From Desulfuromonadales bacterium (lineage in GTDB: Bacteria; Desulfobacterota; Desulfuromonadia; Desulfuromonadales; Geopsychrobacteraceae), in assembly GCA_016931615.1 (NCBI GenBank), contig JAFGEL010000056.1:1-64000 (forward strand): DNA of 64,000 bases, read 5' to 3'. The position numbers and the translations under genes are program-made. Below, one piece after another: positions 15,806 through 25,127 of this stretch. The stretch's first letter is position 1. Each line of letters opens with the position of its first letter. The notes under the pieces were generated by a model that saw only the letters and a list, made by a program, of their open reading frames with translations, made no database searches and was not told the DNA's origin.

Positions 15806-17117
15806 AATCGACCCGGAGAAAATGGGTTGAGCAGGAGATACAGGGGTCATAGGCACGCACCAGCATTTCCAGGGCCAGGGTGATATCTTCGTCGCTGCGC
15901 GCGAGAATCTCGGGAACCAGCTTGGCCATGTCATCCTCGATATTCTGCAGATTCTGACCGGTTGGAATCACGCAGTTGGCCCGCTGTATCACCCCTTTTG
16001 CATCGATCTCGTAATGATGAAAAAGCAGACCGCGCGGGACTTCAACAGCGCCGACACCACTGCCGGCCTGAACCGGAATACGCCCCCCCTCGTTGACACC
16101 GACCACAATCGCTTCCCTCTGGTCAATACCGGCTGCAAGCAGCTCCTCAACAAGCATGATCGCATCCTCGCTGCAGTGTACGCATTCGACCAGTTGCGCG
16201 GCGCTGTTCAGATAAGGGTTGTGGCAAGGGGCTTTCAGATTGATCTTTTCAGCCACATCCCGGGCGGCAGCATGCAACTTGGTGTGGTTGAGATTGAAGC
16301 GTGCCAGGGCCCCTACCGCGTAAGAGCTGCGACTCAGGCGGGCATGCTTGGCCGAAGAGTGGCGAACCATAAATTCGTTGGTGACAGCACGATAGTCCTG
16401 TTTTACCCGGCGCACGCCATCGCTCGAGCCGATATCCCCCTGCAGCAGAGGGTATTCGGGGTCGTCGCTGACCAATCCGACATACTCGGTCTCACGGGTG
16501 AAATCGGGAAATTCAAGTTGACGGAAAAGTTCGACGGTCGCGGCCAGATCGCTGCGCAGCGCTGACAGCAGCTGGTGAATCTGTTCCAGTTGGCGAACAT
16601 CGGGAAGCTTGGTAAAACCACCAACGACACAGGAGATCGGGTGAACGTGACGGCCGACCAGAATATCGCAGACGTCATTACACGATTTTTTCATGCGCAA
16701 GGCGCGCCGGACCGCCTCCTCGTGCTCGGGAAGCAGCCCCATGAAGCTCTTGACCCCGAACAGATCAGGAAGCACCAGCATGTAAACATGGAGAATGTGG
16801 CTGTCCAGATTCTCCATATGGAGCAGCAGTCGACGCAGTTGCAAGGTCTGCTCACCGGGGCTGAAGCCGATGGCGTCTTCCGCGGCCTGAATCGACGCCA
16901 GGCTGTGACCACAGGCACAGATGCCGCAAATACGCGAGGTGATGTGCTGAGCCTCAAAAATGGAGCGTCCCTGCAGCATCGCTTCAAAAAAGCGCGGTGC
17001 TTCGATGATCTGCAGCTGGGCTTTTTCCAGCACGCCATCGCGCACATCGATGACGATGTGACCATGCCCTTCCACCCGGGTCAGCATATTGACATTCAGT
17101 GACACATTTTTTTTCAT
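15792..17117 (-). CDS. hydA: Group 3b [NiFe] hydrogenase large (alpha) subunit
   Basis: 441 residues. N-terminal LTRVEGHGHIVIDV and RICGICACGHSLAS provide the first CxxC pair; C-terminal DPCISCSTH provides the second. The His is followed by a 9-residue tail (FLRVDFVGH) that the protease should remove. With HydB, HydG and HydD it forms a soluble NAD(P)-linked hydrogenase of the sulfhydrogenase type, able to evolve or oxidise H2. Starts 2 bp after the small-subunit gene. Confidence 0.93.
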   Translation of the reverse strand: MKKNVSLNVNMLTRVEGHGHIVIDVRDGVLEKAQLQIIEAPRFFEAMLQGRSIFEAQHITSRICGICACGHSLASIQAAEDAIGFSPGEQTLQLRRLLLHMENLDSHILHVYMLVLPDLFGVKSFMGLLPEHEEAVRRALRMKKSCNDVCDILVGRHVHPISCVVGGFTKLPDVRQLEQIHQLLSALRSDLAATVELFRQLEFPDFTRETEYVGLVSDDPEYPLLQGDIGSSDGVRRVKQDYRAVTNEFMVRHSSAKHARLSRSSYAVGALARFNLNHTKLHAAARDVAEKINLKAPCHNPYLNSAAQLVECVHCSEDAIMLVEELLAAGIDQREAIVVGVNEGGRIPVQAGSGVGAVEVPRGLLFHHYEIDAKGVIQRANCVIPTGQNLQNIEDDMAKLVPEILARSDEDITLALEMLVRAYDPCISCSTHFLRVDFVGH

Positions 17118-17118
17118 C

Positions 17119-17856
17119 TCAACGCTCCATTGCAGCGTTGTACATGGTCATTTTATCGACGATTCGATCAGGGTCCAGACGGTAGCGGCGCAACACCTCT
17201 TTAGCCCCGGCCTGGTTGGGATTGCTGACCAGCCCCCGACACCCGTAGCAGATGTTGCCGTGGTTGATGCACCAGGAGTTGCATCCGGCGCGGGTGACGG
17301 GACCCAGACAGGTGACGCCCTTATCGTACATGCAGACATTCTCGTTGAACTTGCATTCAACGCAAACGGCGTAGTCGGGCACAACATAGGGAAGCCCGGC
17401 CAGAGCCGCCTTGATGACTTTGATCAGTTCCGGGGGATAGACCGGACATCCGGGGATGCTGTAATCGACCCTGACCAGATGATGCAGAGCCCGGGTTGGT
17501 CGAGCCGGGAACCAGTCGATCCGCTCCCCGTAGACAGCGTGCTGCACTTCTGCGATCGGCCGGCGATTTTTAATCCCATTGATCCCACCGATGGTCGCAC
17601 AACTGCCGTAAGCGATCAGAATATCGCTGCGCTGACGGATCTCGAGCAAACGCTCTTCGGCCTCATCGTTGACCACACTACCTTCGACAAAAGCGATATC
17701 ATAGCGTCCCGGCCAGTTTTCCGACATGATTTCACGAAATTCCACCAGTTCAATCCGCCCGAGAATATCGAGCAGTTCCTCCCCTAAATTGGCCACCTGA
17801 AGCTGACAGCCTTCGCAACAGGCCAGGTCAAAGAAAGCGACTTTGGGCCGACTCAT
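17119..17856 (-). CDS. hydD: Group 3b [NiFe] hydrogenase small (delta) subunit
   Basis: 245 residues from ATG 17856, set by GGAG 7 nt upstream; the ATG overlaps the HydG stop (TGATG). LACCEGCQLQ holds the proximal-cluster cysteines. Further cysteines follow in YGSCATIGG, IPGCPVYPPE and two C-terminal clusters, enough for three [4Fe-4S] clusters. No Tat signal, so it is cytosolic, as expected for group 3. Confidence 0.92.
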   Translation of the reverse strand: MSRPKVAFFDLACCEGCQLQVANLGEELLDILGRIELVEFREIMSENWPGRYDIAFVEGSVVNDEAEERLLEIRQRSDILIAYGSCATIGGINGIKNRRPIAEVQHAVYGERIDWFPARPTRALHHLVRVDYSIPGCPVYPPELIKVIKAALAGLPYVVPDYAVCVECKFNENVCMYDKGVTCLGPVTRAGCNSWCINHGNICYGCRGLVSNPNQAGAKEVLRRYRLDPDRIVDKMTMYNAAMER

Positions 17857-18692
17857 CAAATGGCTCCTTTAATATTTTTGATGTCAGCGTAATTGAACAC
17901 CGGACCATCACGGCAGCAGTAAAGGTTCTCAATCTGGCAGTGGCCGCATTTCCCGAGACCGCATTTCATGTGCCGCTCAAGGGAAAGATAGATATGGCGT
18001 TCGGCAATCCCCTTTTTGAGCAATTCCTGAATGACGAAACGGTACATGACCGGGGGGCCGCAAACGACCGCCACGGTTTTCAACGGCTCCAGGTGAACAC
18101 CCGGGATCAGGGCGGTAATCAGACCGACATTTCCTTCCCAGTCCGGTGCCCCCCGATCCACTGAACAGGAAAAATTAATATCAAGCCGTTTACGCCAGAC
18201 CTCCAGTTCATCACAGAAAAGCATGCTTTGGGGATCGCGGCAGCCGAGCAGAATATCGACTTTGCCGAAATCCCGGCGATTGTCGATGATATAGTGGATC
18301 AACGAACGCAACGGGGCGAGCCCCAGTCCACCGGCTATCAGCATGACGTCATTGCCTTCCAGGGGGATCACCGGAAAACCGACGCCAAAGGGCCCGCGAA
18401 TGCCGATCTCAGCCCCTGGATTAAGCTGGTGCAGTGCGGTGGTAAAACGTCCGGCCCGGCGCACGCAGAGCTCAAAACTGTCCAACTGGGTTGGTGACGA
18501 ACAGATTGAAATCGGGGCTTCCCCGACACCGAACAGAGACACCTGAACAAACTGCCCGGGGTCATGATTCAGCGCTTCGCCGTCCGGCAGCACAAGCCGG
18601 AACAGTTTTTCCAGATCGGTCAAAGCCCTGACTGTCTCGACCTTTGCCCGGGCAACCTGATAACTGCAGTGATGGAGTGCCATGGTTTTCAT
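17856..18692 (-). CDS. hydG: Group 3b hydrogenase gamma subunit (FAD/NAD(P)-binding, 2Fe-2S)
   Basis: 278 residues from ATG 18692, with GGAG just before it and directly after the HydB stop. Ferredoxin-reductase fold: GQFVQVSLFGVGEAPISICS (FAD), GPFGVGFPV, MLIAGGLGLAPLRSL (NAD(P) binding), CGPPVMYRFV, and a C-terminal [2Fe-2S] motif CGLGKCGHCQ plus a later Cys. It moves electrons between the iron-sulfur chain and NAD(P). Confidence 0.92.
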   Translation of the reverse strand: MKTMALHHCSYQVARAKVETVRALTDLEKLFRLVLPDGEALNHDPGQFVQVSLFGVGEAPISICSSPTQLDSFELCVRRAGRFTTALHQLNPGAEIGIRGPFGVGFPVIPLEGNDVMLIAGGLGLAPLRSLIHYIIDNRRDFGKVDILLGCRDPQSMLFCDELEVWRKRLDINFSCSVDRGAPDWEGNVGLITALIPGVHLEPLKTVAVVCGPPVMYRFVIQELLKKGIAERHIYLSLERHMKCGLGKCGHCQIENLYCCRDGPVFNYADIKNIKGAI

Positions 18693-18693
18693 C

Positions 18694-19731
18694 TCAGCTC
18701 CGCTCATCAATCAGGGCATTCAGCGTTTCCTTGAGATCGATTCCTGCCATGCACGACCGACTGCAGCGACCACATCCGGTACAGAAGACCCGCTTGTAAC
18801 GTTCCAGCGGAAAATGGAACTTGCGGTTAAAGCGGTGGCGCTGGCGCTCCGAACGTTGCCCACGGAAGTTCTCCCCCCCGGCGACTTCGGCAAAGGTCTC
18901 ATGCTGACAGGAATCCCAGATCCGAACCCGATGCCCCCTGGTCAGACCCAGTTCAGGTTCGTCGGCCATGTCAAAACAGTAACAGGTGGGACAGACATTG
19001 GTGCAGTTCCCGCAGGCCAGACATTTGTCACCGACCTGCGTCCAGACTTCACTGTCGCAGGTATCGTCAAAAAGCTTCGGCATATCCTGATAGCGGATAG
19101 GCAGTTCGTTTTGAAAGATCTTTTTTTTAGCGTCGCGCAGACTTCTCAACTCTTTAAGGGCCAAGGGGGTGACCCGTTCAAAAAGATCTGCTTCTCTGAC
19201 CAGCACCTCCCCCGTATAGGTGTTGACATCGACATAATAGTGGTCGTTCATCTCGGTCATGAACAGATCATATCCACCTTTGGGCAGGTGTGTCCGCAGC
19301 ATGGCGCAGTTGGCGTAGTGGTCACAGTAGTCGGTACATTCAAGACCAATCAGCGTCATGTGATGCTTGCGGGTCAGATAATGCAGATCTCGAGGATGAT
19401 CGGAAAAAACCATATTCAGACACTGAATACCGGCAAGGTCACAGGTATGTAGACCAAAAAGAGTGATGTCTTCGACTTCCACTACCGGCTCCATCCCCTG
19501 TCCGTCACTCAGATCGTAACTCAGGAGGCGTTCGTGATAGGGGAGAAAGTATTTTTTCGGGGGCAGGATCGTCGGCAGATAATCAAGGCTGAGCTCTTCA
19601 AGGCTCGTCACTTCAGCAAACTTGTACTGATTATAACCGAGGGCAACAGGACCGATCAGTTTCTGGCGGGCCGCAAGAAAAGCGACGAATTCGCCGAGAC
19701 GGGCTTGGGGCAGTAAAGCCTGCTGATCCAT
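18694..19731 (-). CDS. hydB: Group 3b hydrogenase beta subunit (4Fe-4S)
   Basis: 345 residues from ATG 19731, preceded by GAGGAAA at 7 nt. The C-terminal third has two ferredoxin-type motifs, CLACGNCTNVCPTCYC and CTGCGRCSRSCM. The N-terminal part matches the HydB/AsrA-like family. It passes electrons between the small subunit and HydG. It is the first gene of the group 3b set, 178 bp downstream of hypF, so an internal promoter is possible in that gap. Confidence 0.9.
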   Translation of the reverse strand: MDQQALLPQARLGEFVAFLAARQKLIGPVALGYNQYKFAEVTSLEELSLDYLPTILPPKKYFLPYHERLLSYDLSDGQGMEPVVEVEDITLFGLHTCDLAGIQCLNMVFSDHPRDLHYLTRKHHMTLIGLECTDYCDHYANCAMLRTHLPKGGYDLFMTEMNDHYYVDVNTYTGEVLVREADLFERVTPLALKELRSLRDAKKKIFQNELPIRYQDMPKLFDDTCDSEVWTQVGDKCLACGNCTNVCPTCYCFDMADEPELGLTRGHRVRIWDSCQHETFAEVAGGENFRGQRSERQRHRFNRKFHFPLERYKRVFCTGCGRCSRSCMAGIDLKETLNALIDERS

Positions 19732-19909
19732 AGGCAAGTTTCCTCTTCCGCTGTGTCCCAATCCGGAAATGTCGACATTGCAAACAATTCAGACGCAGGG
19801 CAGCGCTCGAAAAGCAACCAAGACCTTACGGAGCAAGTATATCACTGTGGGGATCAATGTCATCAGCGGCAGATTGACGTCTGAGAACCCGGATTGGCGC
19901 TGAAGCGAT

Positions 19910-22177
19910 TCAGCTTGCCAGTGCCGCGGCAAGTTGCCCCAGGGCAATGCAGCCATCATTGACCGGGACTCGTGAAGGCACGTGAATATGCAGATTTTCC
20001 TCGCGTGCGCGCTTCAGCAGCCTTTCGAGCAGACAACGGTTCTGAAACACTCCACCGCAGACAACCGCTTCCCCGCTCTGCTGCTGGCGCATGACATGGA
20101 CAGCAATTTCAGCGAGCATGTTGATAAACAGCGTCACCCCGCGCCCCGGGTTGTCTTCTGTCAGCATCAAAGAAAAGGCCGGGGAACAGTCGATGAGCTG
20201 ATTGTCACAAACAAAGGGATAATGGCCCCTTTCTCCGGCATCGTAGAGTGCCTCCATGCGCAGCCCGCTTTCTCCTTCGTAACTGAGCAACTGACAGATG
20301 CCAAGCAGCGAAGCCGCCGCGTCAAAGAGGCGTCCGACCGAAGAGGACAGGGGTGAATTGAGTCCTTTTTGGTACATTCTGAAGAGAATCGTCGCAGTCT
20401 GATGTCCCAACGAAGCCAGGGCCGGAGACCGGGACTGCAGGGCACCTTCCCCATACAGCTGAAAAAGCAGGCTCAGCGCCACACGTCGGGGTTCAAGAAC
20501 GGCTTTCTCTCCGCCGAGCAGGGGGAAAGGCTTGAAATAAGCCGTGCGCTGGAAACCGTTATAGCGGCAGGAAAGGAACTCCCCTCCCCATAGGGTCCCG
20601 TCGTCACCGTAACCGGTGCCGTCCCAGCAGATTGCCAGAAGCTCTGTGTTTGCCTCGATTCCGCAGTCAACCATGGCCGCCAGGGCGTGGGCATAATGAT
20701 GCTGAACCCTCAGCAGCGGCAGATTCTGCTCCTGCGCCCAGCGGGTCGTGAAATAATCGGGGTGGGCATCGCAGACCAGCTGCTCCGGCTTGAAGTCATA
20801 CAGACGCTCAAAGGTTGCGAGATTTCTTTTAAAATAATCCTGCGCTCCAAGACTGTGCAGATCCCCGACATGCGGACTGAGAATCGCCTGGTCCTGACGG
20901 CCGATGGCAATGGTGTTTTTCATGTCGCCGCCCAGAGCCAGGACCGGATGTTTGAGTTTGTGCGGCAACCTGATCGCTGCCGGGGCATAACCGCGAGCCC
21001 GGCGCAACAGCAATGTTTGATCATTGAGACTGATGGCCACACTGTCGTCGCAGCCGTTGATGATAGTGCGATCAAAAGCCAGACAGTAATCGACGACTGC
21101 AGTGAGCCGCGACAGAACACTCCGGGAATCGGTCAGGATCGGCTCCTCGGCAATATTGGCGCTGGTCGCAATGATCGGCCCCCGCAAATACTCAAACAAC
21201 AGCAGGTGCAGAGGGGTATAAGGCAGAAAAAGCCCGATCCGGTCGAGTCCGCCGGACACACCAGAGCTGCACCGATAGCGTTCAGGCACAATCACAATCG
21301 GGCGTTGAGGGCTGTCCAGCAAAGCCAGGCTGGCTGAATCAAAACAGCCGTATTCCTCCGCCATAGCCATATCCCTGACCATGACGGCAAAGGGCTTATA
21401 CGGCCGTTTTTTACGTTGCCGCAAACGCTTCAAGGCTTCGTCGTTGGTGGCATCACAGATGATGTGGAAACCACCCAGGCCCTGAACAGCAACGATTCGG
21501 CCGTTGTTTATCTGCTCGGCAAGCCAGGCCAGCGGATGATCAACCCAAACCGGATGACCCTGAGAATCCGTCAGTTCCAGACGCGGTCCACACTGCGGAC
21601 AGCTGGTAGCCTCGGCATGAAAACGCCGATTCCCGGGGTCTTCATATTCACGTTGACAATCTTCACATAACGGAAAAGCAGCCATCGCTGTTTCAGGTCG
21701 GTCGTAAGGCAGGTTACGGATGATGGTGTAGCGTGGCCCGCAATTGGTGCAGTTATTCAGCGGATAGGCGTAGCGCCGGTCACCGGGATCGGACAGTTCC
21801 CGACGACAATCGTCACAGATGCTGATGTCCGGGGGGAGAACAACCGTTTTGCCGCTGTCGCCAGTCGATGCGATGATCTGAAAATCAGGGCAGTCGGGAA
21901 CTGCGGCAGCTTCGACAGTGAGGGCATCAATGACGGCGAGAGGAGGAGAATCCTGCCGTAACTGGTGGAGAAAGGCATCCAGCTGCTCTTTTTTCCCGGC
22001 AGCAAGAATCTTGACCCCGGCGGCGGTATTGGCAACATGCCCCCGGATGTCATTCGTTTCAGCAAGGCGGTAGACAAACGGTCGAAAGCCGACGCCCTGG
22101 ACGGTTCCGGTGATCGTGACAAGAACGGCGATCTGGTCGCCTTGAGGCAATGAAGAGAGGGGATCGGCAGGAGACAT
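19910..22177 (-). CDS. hypF: Carbamoyltransferase HypF
   Basis: 755 residues from ATG 22177, one base after the stop of the protease gene. Domain order: acylphosphatase (TGTVQGVGFRPFVYRLA, residues ~17-35), two zinc fingers (CDDCRRE and CTNCGPR, then CEDCQRE and CPQCGPR), YrdC-like domain (residues ~205-385), and Kae1/carbamoyltransferase-like domain (VQHHYAHALAAM; CGGVFQN). It makes carbamoyl adenylate from carbamoyl phosphate and transfers it to HypE. Confidence 0.95.
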   Translation of the reverse strand: MSPADPLSSLPQGDQIAVLVTITGTVQGVGFRPFVYRLAETNDIRGHVANTAAGVKILAAGKKEQLDAFLHQLRQDSPPLAVIDALTVEAAAVPDCPDFQIIASTGDSGKTVVLPPDISICDDCRRELSDPGDRRYAYPLNNCTNCGPRYTIIRNLPYDRPETAMAAFPLCEDCQREYEDPGNRRFHAEATSCPQCGPRLELTDSQGHPVWVDHPLAWLAEQINNGRIVAVQGLGGFHIICDATNDEALKRLRQRKKRPYKPFAVMVRDMAMAEEYGCFDSASLALLDSPQRPIVIVPERYRCSSGVSGGLDRIGLFLPYTPLHLLLFEYLRGPIIATSANIAEEPILTDSRSVLSRLTAVVDYCLAFDRTIINGCDDSVAISLNDQTLLLRRARGYAPAAIRLPHKLKHPVLALGGDMKNTIAIGRQDQAILSPHVGDLHSLGAQDYFKRNLATFERLYDFKPEQLVCDAHPDYFTTRWAQEQNLPLLRVQHHYAHALAAMVDCGIEANTELLAICWDGTGYGDDGTLWGGEFLSCRYNGFQRTAYFKPFPLLGGEKAVLEPRRVALSLLFQLYGEGALQSRSPALASLGHQTATILFRMYQKGLNSPLSSSVGRLFDAAASLLGICQLLSYEGESGLRMEALYDAGERGHYPFVCDNQLIDCSPAFSLMLTEDNPGRGVTLFINMLAEIAVHVMRQQQSGEAVVCGGVFQNRCLLERLLKRAREENLHIHVPSRVPVNDGCIALGQLAAALAS

Positions 22178-22178
22178 T

Positions 22179-22643
22179 TCAACCCTGCAGATGGGCGTCA
22201 ATCAGCTGCCTGGCGGCATCAATCATTTTCGGCAGCGCTGCTTCAACTTCGGGAGACAGGGTCATTTCCATGTTGACGCTGGCATACTGAACACCCAGAA
22301 GAGTGACATCCCGCGGGCGATCATCAATCAGCTCCGCAGCGGCCAGCAGGTCGCTCATCCCGACCTGGTGGGGTGAAACTTTGGCTTCCAGAACACTGTC
22401 GATATCATCGCCATCGATCAGGGCCACGCTGCCGGGAGCTGCGCCGATATCGATGGCATCGAGCAGCAGCAGCTTATCGGCCCATTCGATATACGTCAGC
22501 AGGTCAAGCCCCAGAGTGCCACCATCAACCAGCTGAAAATCGGGGCGCGTGGGATAAATGTCCTGCAGAGCGTAAATCACCCGCAGACCCGCGGCATCAT
22601 CATTCATCAGCAGGTTGCCGAGCCCCAGTCCGAGGAAGTTCAT
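22179..22643 (-). CDS. Hydrogenase maturation protease for the group 1 enzyme
   Basis: 154 residues from ATG 22643, where MNFLGLGLGNLLMNDDAAG begins the HyaD/HybD family fold; longer in-frame starts would run into the cytochrome b gene. LLLDAIDIG carries the second metal-binding Asp, and PHQVGMSDLL the conserved His. It should trim the C-terminus of the group 1 large subunit encoded two genes upstream. It differs clearly from the second protease at 15317, as the two hydrogenases have different tails. Confidence 0.88.
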   Translation of the reverse strand: MNFLGLGLGNLLMNDDAAGLRVIYALQDIYPTRPDFQLVDGGTLGLDLLTYIEWADKLLLLDAIDIGAAPGSVALIDGDDIDSVLEAKVSPHQVGMSDLLAAAELIDDRPRDVTLLGVQYASVNMEMTLSPEVEAALPKMIDAARQLIDAHLQG

Positions 22644-22686
22644 GGGCAGATCCAGTCTCAGCCTTTCCGGGTAATCAGATAGATCA

Positions 22687-23388
22687 TCAATCGCGCCGAT
22701 CAGGCTTCCACCCGGAGAAGATGGAACTGACTTCGCCCGACTTCGATTTAAAATCGAACAGAACCACGCTGTAGATATGGTTGATAACAAAGCCGCCGAT
22801 CAGGAACATCACCAGAAAATGGAACCAACGCACCCACTGGTTGCTGACCAAGCCGAAAATCCAGCCGGTCACGGCATAGAGTGAACTCCCGGGATCATTC
22901 TGCGCCCAGAGAGCAAAACCCGAGAGCATCTGCAGAATAAAGAGCGCAAACAGCAGCGTATAGGCGCAGAAAGCCACCGGGTTGTGCCCCAGCAGGTGCG
23001 GTGTCTCTTTGCCGGTAAAGGTGTAAAAACGGATAAAAGCCCAGAAATTCTTGCGATCTTTGGCGTTAAATGGGTTAGGAATCCCTCGCCAGCTGGCGAA
23101 ATAATTGCCCACCAGGAATCCATAAATACGAAACAGCAGGTTCACTGAAAAAATAATCCCGAACAGGTAGTGAACATACCGCACATTCCCCATGATATAG
23201 GGGTGCTGAGCCGAACTCATGAATGGATCATGAATGAAATAGCCGGTCACGGACAGGATGATGATGCTGAAAAAGTTCACCCAGTGAATGATTCTTAAAG
23301 GCCCTTCCCAGATATACAGAAACCGCCGCGCGGCACATTCATATTGTTTTTCCGGCCGAGAAGCCGGAGTGTCGACAGTTGAAGCCAT
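22687..23388 (-). CDS. Hydrogenase cytochrome b subunit (HyaC/HupC type)
   Basis: 233 residues with four membrane helices (first: WVNFFSIIILSVTGYFIH). Histidines in helices 1, 2 and 4 (RIIHW, VRYVHYLFG, WFHFLVMF) fit the two b-type hemes of the family. It takes electrons from the exported group 1 dimer to the quinone pool. It starts 11 bp after the large-subunit gene. Confidence 0.92.
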   Translation of the reverse strand: MASTVDTPASRPEKQYECAARRFLYIWEGPLRIIHWVNFFSIIILSVTGYFIHDPFMSSAQHPYIMGNVRYVHYLFGIIFSVNLLFRIYGFLVGNYFASWRGIPNPFNAKDRKNFWAFIRFYTFTGKETPHLLGHNPVAFCAYTLLFALFILQMLSGFALWAQNDPGSSLYAVTGWIFGLVSNQWVRWFHFLVMFLIGGFVINHIYSVVLFDFKSKSGEVSSIFSGWKPDRRD

Positions 23389-23399
23389 AGCTCACCTCG

Positions 23400-25112
23400 T
23401 TAGAGAATTTTCGCTTTTGATTTCAAATTGCCCTTGGCGTCATAAAGATGAACGGCACAGGCCAGGCACGGGTCGAAGGAATGCATGGTCCTGAGAATTT
23501 CAAGCGGCCGTTCCGGATCAGCAATCGGCGTGCCGATGAGTGATTCCTCGTATTGCCCACGCACCCCCTGCGGGTCACGGGGGCCGGCGTTCCAGGTGGT
23601 CGGAACCACAGCCTGATAGTTCTTGATATTTTTGTTGTCGATGACGATCCAGTGGCCGAGGGCGCCACGCGGTGCCTCGTGCCAACCGTACCCCTTGGCG
23701 GAAGCCGGCCAGGTCTCAGGATCCCACTTTTCGTTGTTATGGATGCTGTAATCACCGGTCTTGATATTGGCGACCAGATTGTCGATCCAGCTCGACATTT
23801 TGTTGATCGTGATCAGGGTCTCGACCGCCCGGGCGGCCGTGCGACCAAGGGTGGAAAAGAGCACTTCAGGCCCGGCATTGAGCTGGCCGAGAACGTAATC
23901 AATCGTCGTTTTGACCTCTTTATGCCCGGTCGCGTAAGCAATCAGCATCCGTGACAACGGGCCGACCTCCATCGGCTTGTCGTCATAGCGTGGGGATTTG
24001 ACCCAGGAATACTTGTTGTCGGTATCGAGAAATTCGTAAGGCGGATTTGGCCCGGTATATTTATCGTTGGTCTGCCCTTCCCAGGGGTGCTTGCCGACCC
24101 CGTCGCCGCCGTCGTACTCATACCAGGAATGCGTCACGTATTCGGTAATTTTCTGCTGATCAACCGGCTTGACATTGCTCAGATCGCCGTTCTCGATGAC
24201 CCCAGCCGGCAGCCAGAAGCCATTGGGATAGCCGCGATTGTCGTCGGGGAATTCCCCGTAAGAGAGATAGTTCTTATGTCCGGTACCGATGGCCGCCCAG
24301 TCAAGATAGAAAGGCGCCACGGCAAGGATATCGGGAATATAGACCTGCTCGACAAACTCCTTGGCCAGATTCACGTACTGAATAATCTGGGCGATCTTGT
24401 CGGCATTGAGGGCGTTCTGGCTGTTCGGATCGATCGGGATCGCCATGCCGCCGACCAGAAAGGTCTGCGGATGAGGGTTCTTTGACCCCAGAATCGCGTG
24501 AATCTTGATGATTTCCTTCTGCACCTGAAGGGCTTCTAGGTAATGGGCAACCGCCATCAGGTTGGCCTCCGCGGGCAGTTTCATCGCGGGATGCCCCCAG
24601 TAACCGTTAGTGAATGGCCCCAGCTTACCGGTGGCGACAAAGGCGGAAATCTTCTTCTGAACACCGGCGAAGTAGTCGGCGCTGGAAAACTTCCAGTCCG
24701 AAATACTCTGCTGGAGTGCCGCAGTTTTAGCCGGATCGGCTTCAAGTGCCGAAACCACATCGACCCAGTCGAGGGCATGCAGATGGTAGAAATGGATCAT
24801 GTGATCCTGAACATTCTGAATCCCCATGATGATGTTACGGATCATCTCAGCATTGTACGGGATCTTGATGTTCAGCGCGTTTTCCACAGCCCGGATTGAA
24901 GCCAGCGAATGGACTGTGGTACAGACCCCGCAGAAACGCTGGGTGAAATACCAGGCATCCCGTGGGTCGCGGTTCTGCAATATCCGTTCAACTCCGCGAT
25001 ACATCGTTGAACTGGACCAGGCATCAACAATTTTGCCGTTCTCAATCTGAGCTTCAATGCGCAGGTGCCCCTCGATACGTGTGATCGGATCGACAACTAT
25101 TTTTTTGGCCAT
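23400..25112 (-). CDS. Group 1 [NiFe] uptake hydrogenase large subunit
   Basis: 570 residues, the normal group 1 length. N-terminal PITRIEGHLRIEAQI and RFCGVCTTVHSLAS, C-terminal DPCLACAVH give the four nickel-binding cysteines. A 15-residue tail after the His is the likely protease substrate. It has no export signal of its own and would cross the membrane with the Tat-signal small subunit. Confidence 0.95.
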   Translation of the reverse strand: MAKKIVVDPITRIEGHLRIEAQIENGKIVDAWSSSTMYRGVERILQNRDPRDAWYFTQRFCGVCTTVHSLASIRAVENALNIKIPYNAEMIRNIIMGIQNVQDHMIHFYHLHALDWVDVVSALEADPAKTAALQQSISDWKFSSADYFAGVQKKISAFVATGKLGPFTNGYWGHPAMKLPAEANLMAVAHYLEALQVQKEIIKIHAILGSKNPHPQTFLVGGMAIPIDPNSQNALNADKIAQIIQYVNLAKEFVEQVYIPDILAVAPFYLDWAAIGTGHKNYLSYGEFPDDNRGYPNGFWLPAGVIENGDLSNVKPVDQQKITEYVTHSWYEYDGGDGVGKHPWEGQTNDKYTGPNPPYEFLDTDNKYSWVKSPRYDDKPMEVGPLSRMLIAYATGHKEVKTTIDYVLGQLNAGPEVLFSTLGRTAARAVETLITINKMSSWIDNLVANIKTGDYSIHNNEKWDPETWPASAKGYGWHEAPRGALGHWIVIDNKNIKNYQAVVPTTWNAGPRDPQGVRGQYEESLIGTPIADPERPLEILRTMHSFDPCLACAVHLYDAKGNLKSKAKIL

Positions 25113-25127
25113 GGCTGAGACCCTCCT

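Noticed and set aside
17089-17787. 232-codon frame antisense to the HydD gene
   Set aside because: Shadow of a clear hydrogenase subunit gene; no ribosome-binding site or domain.
19732-19909. Sigma-54 promoter before hydB
   Set aside because: A TTGCA is present on the minus strand but no TGG(C) at the needed -24 distance.
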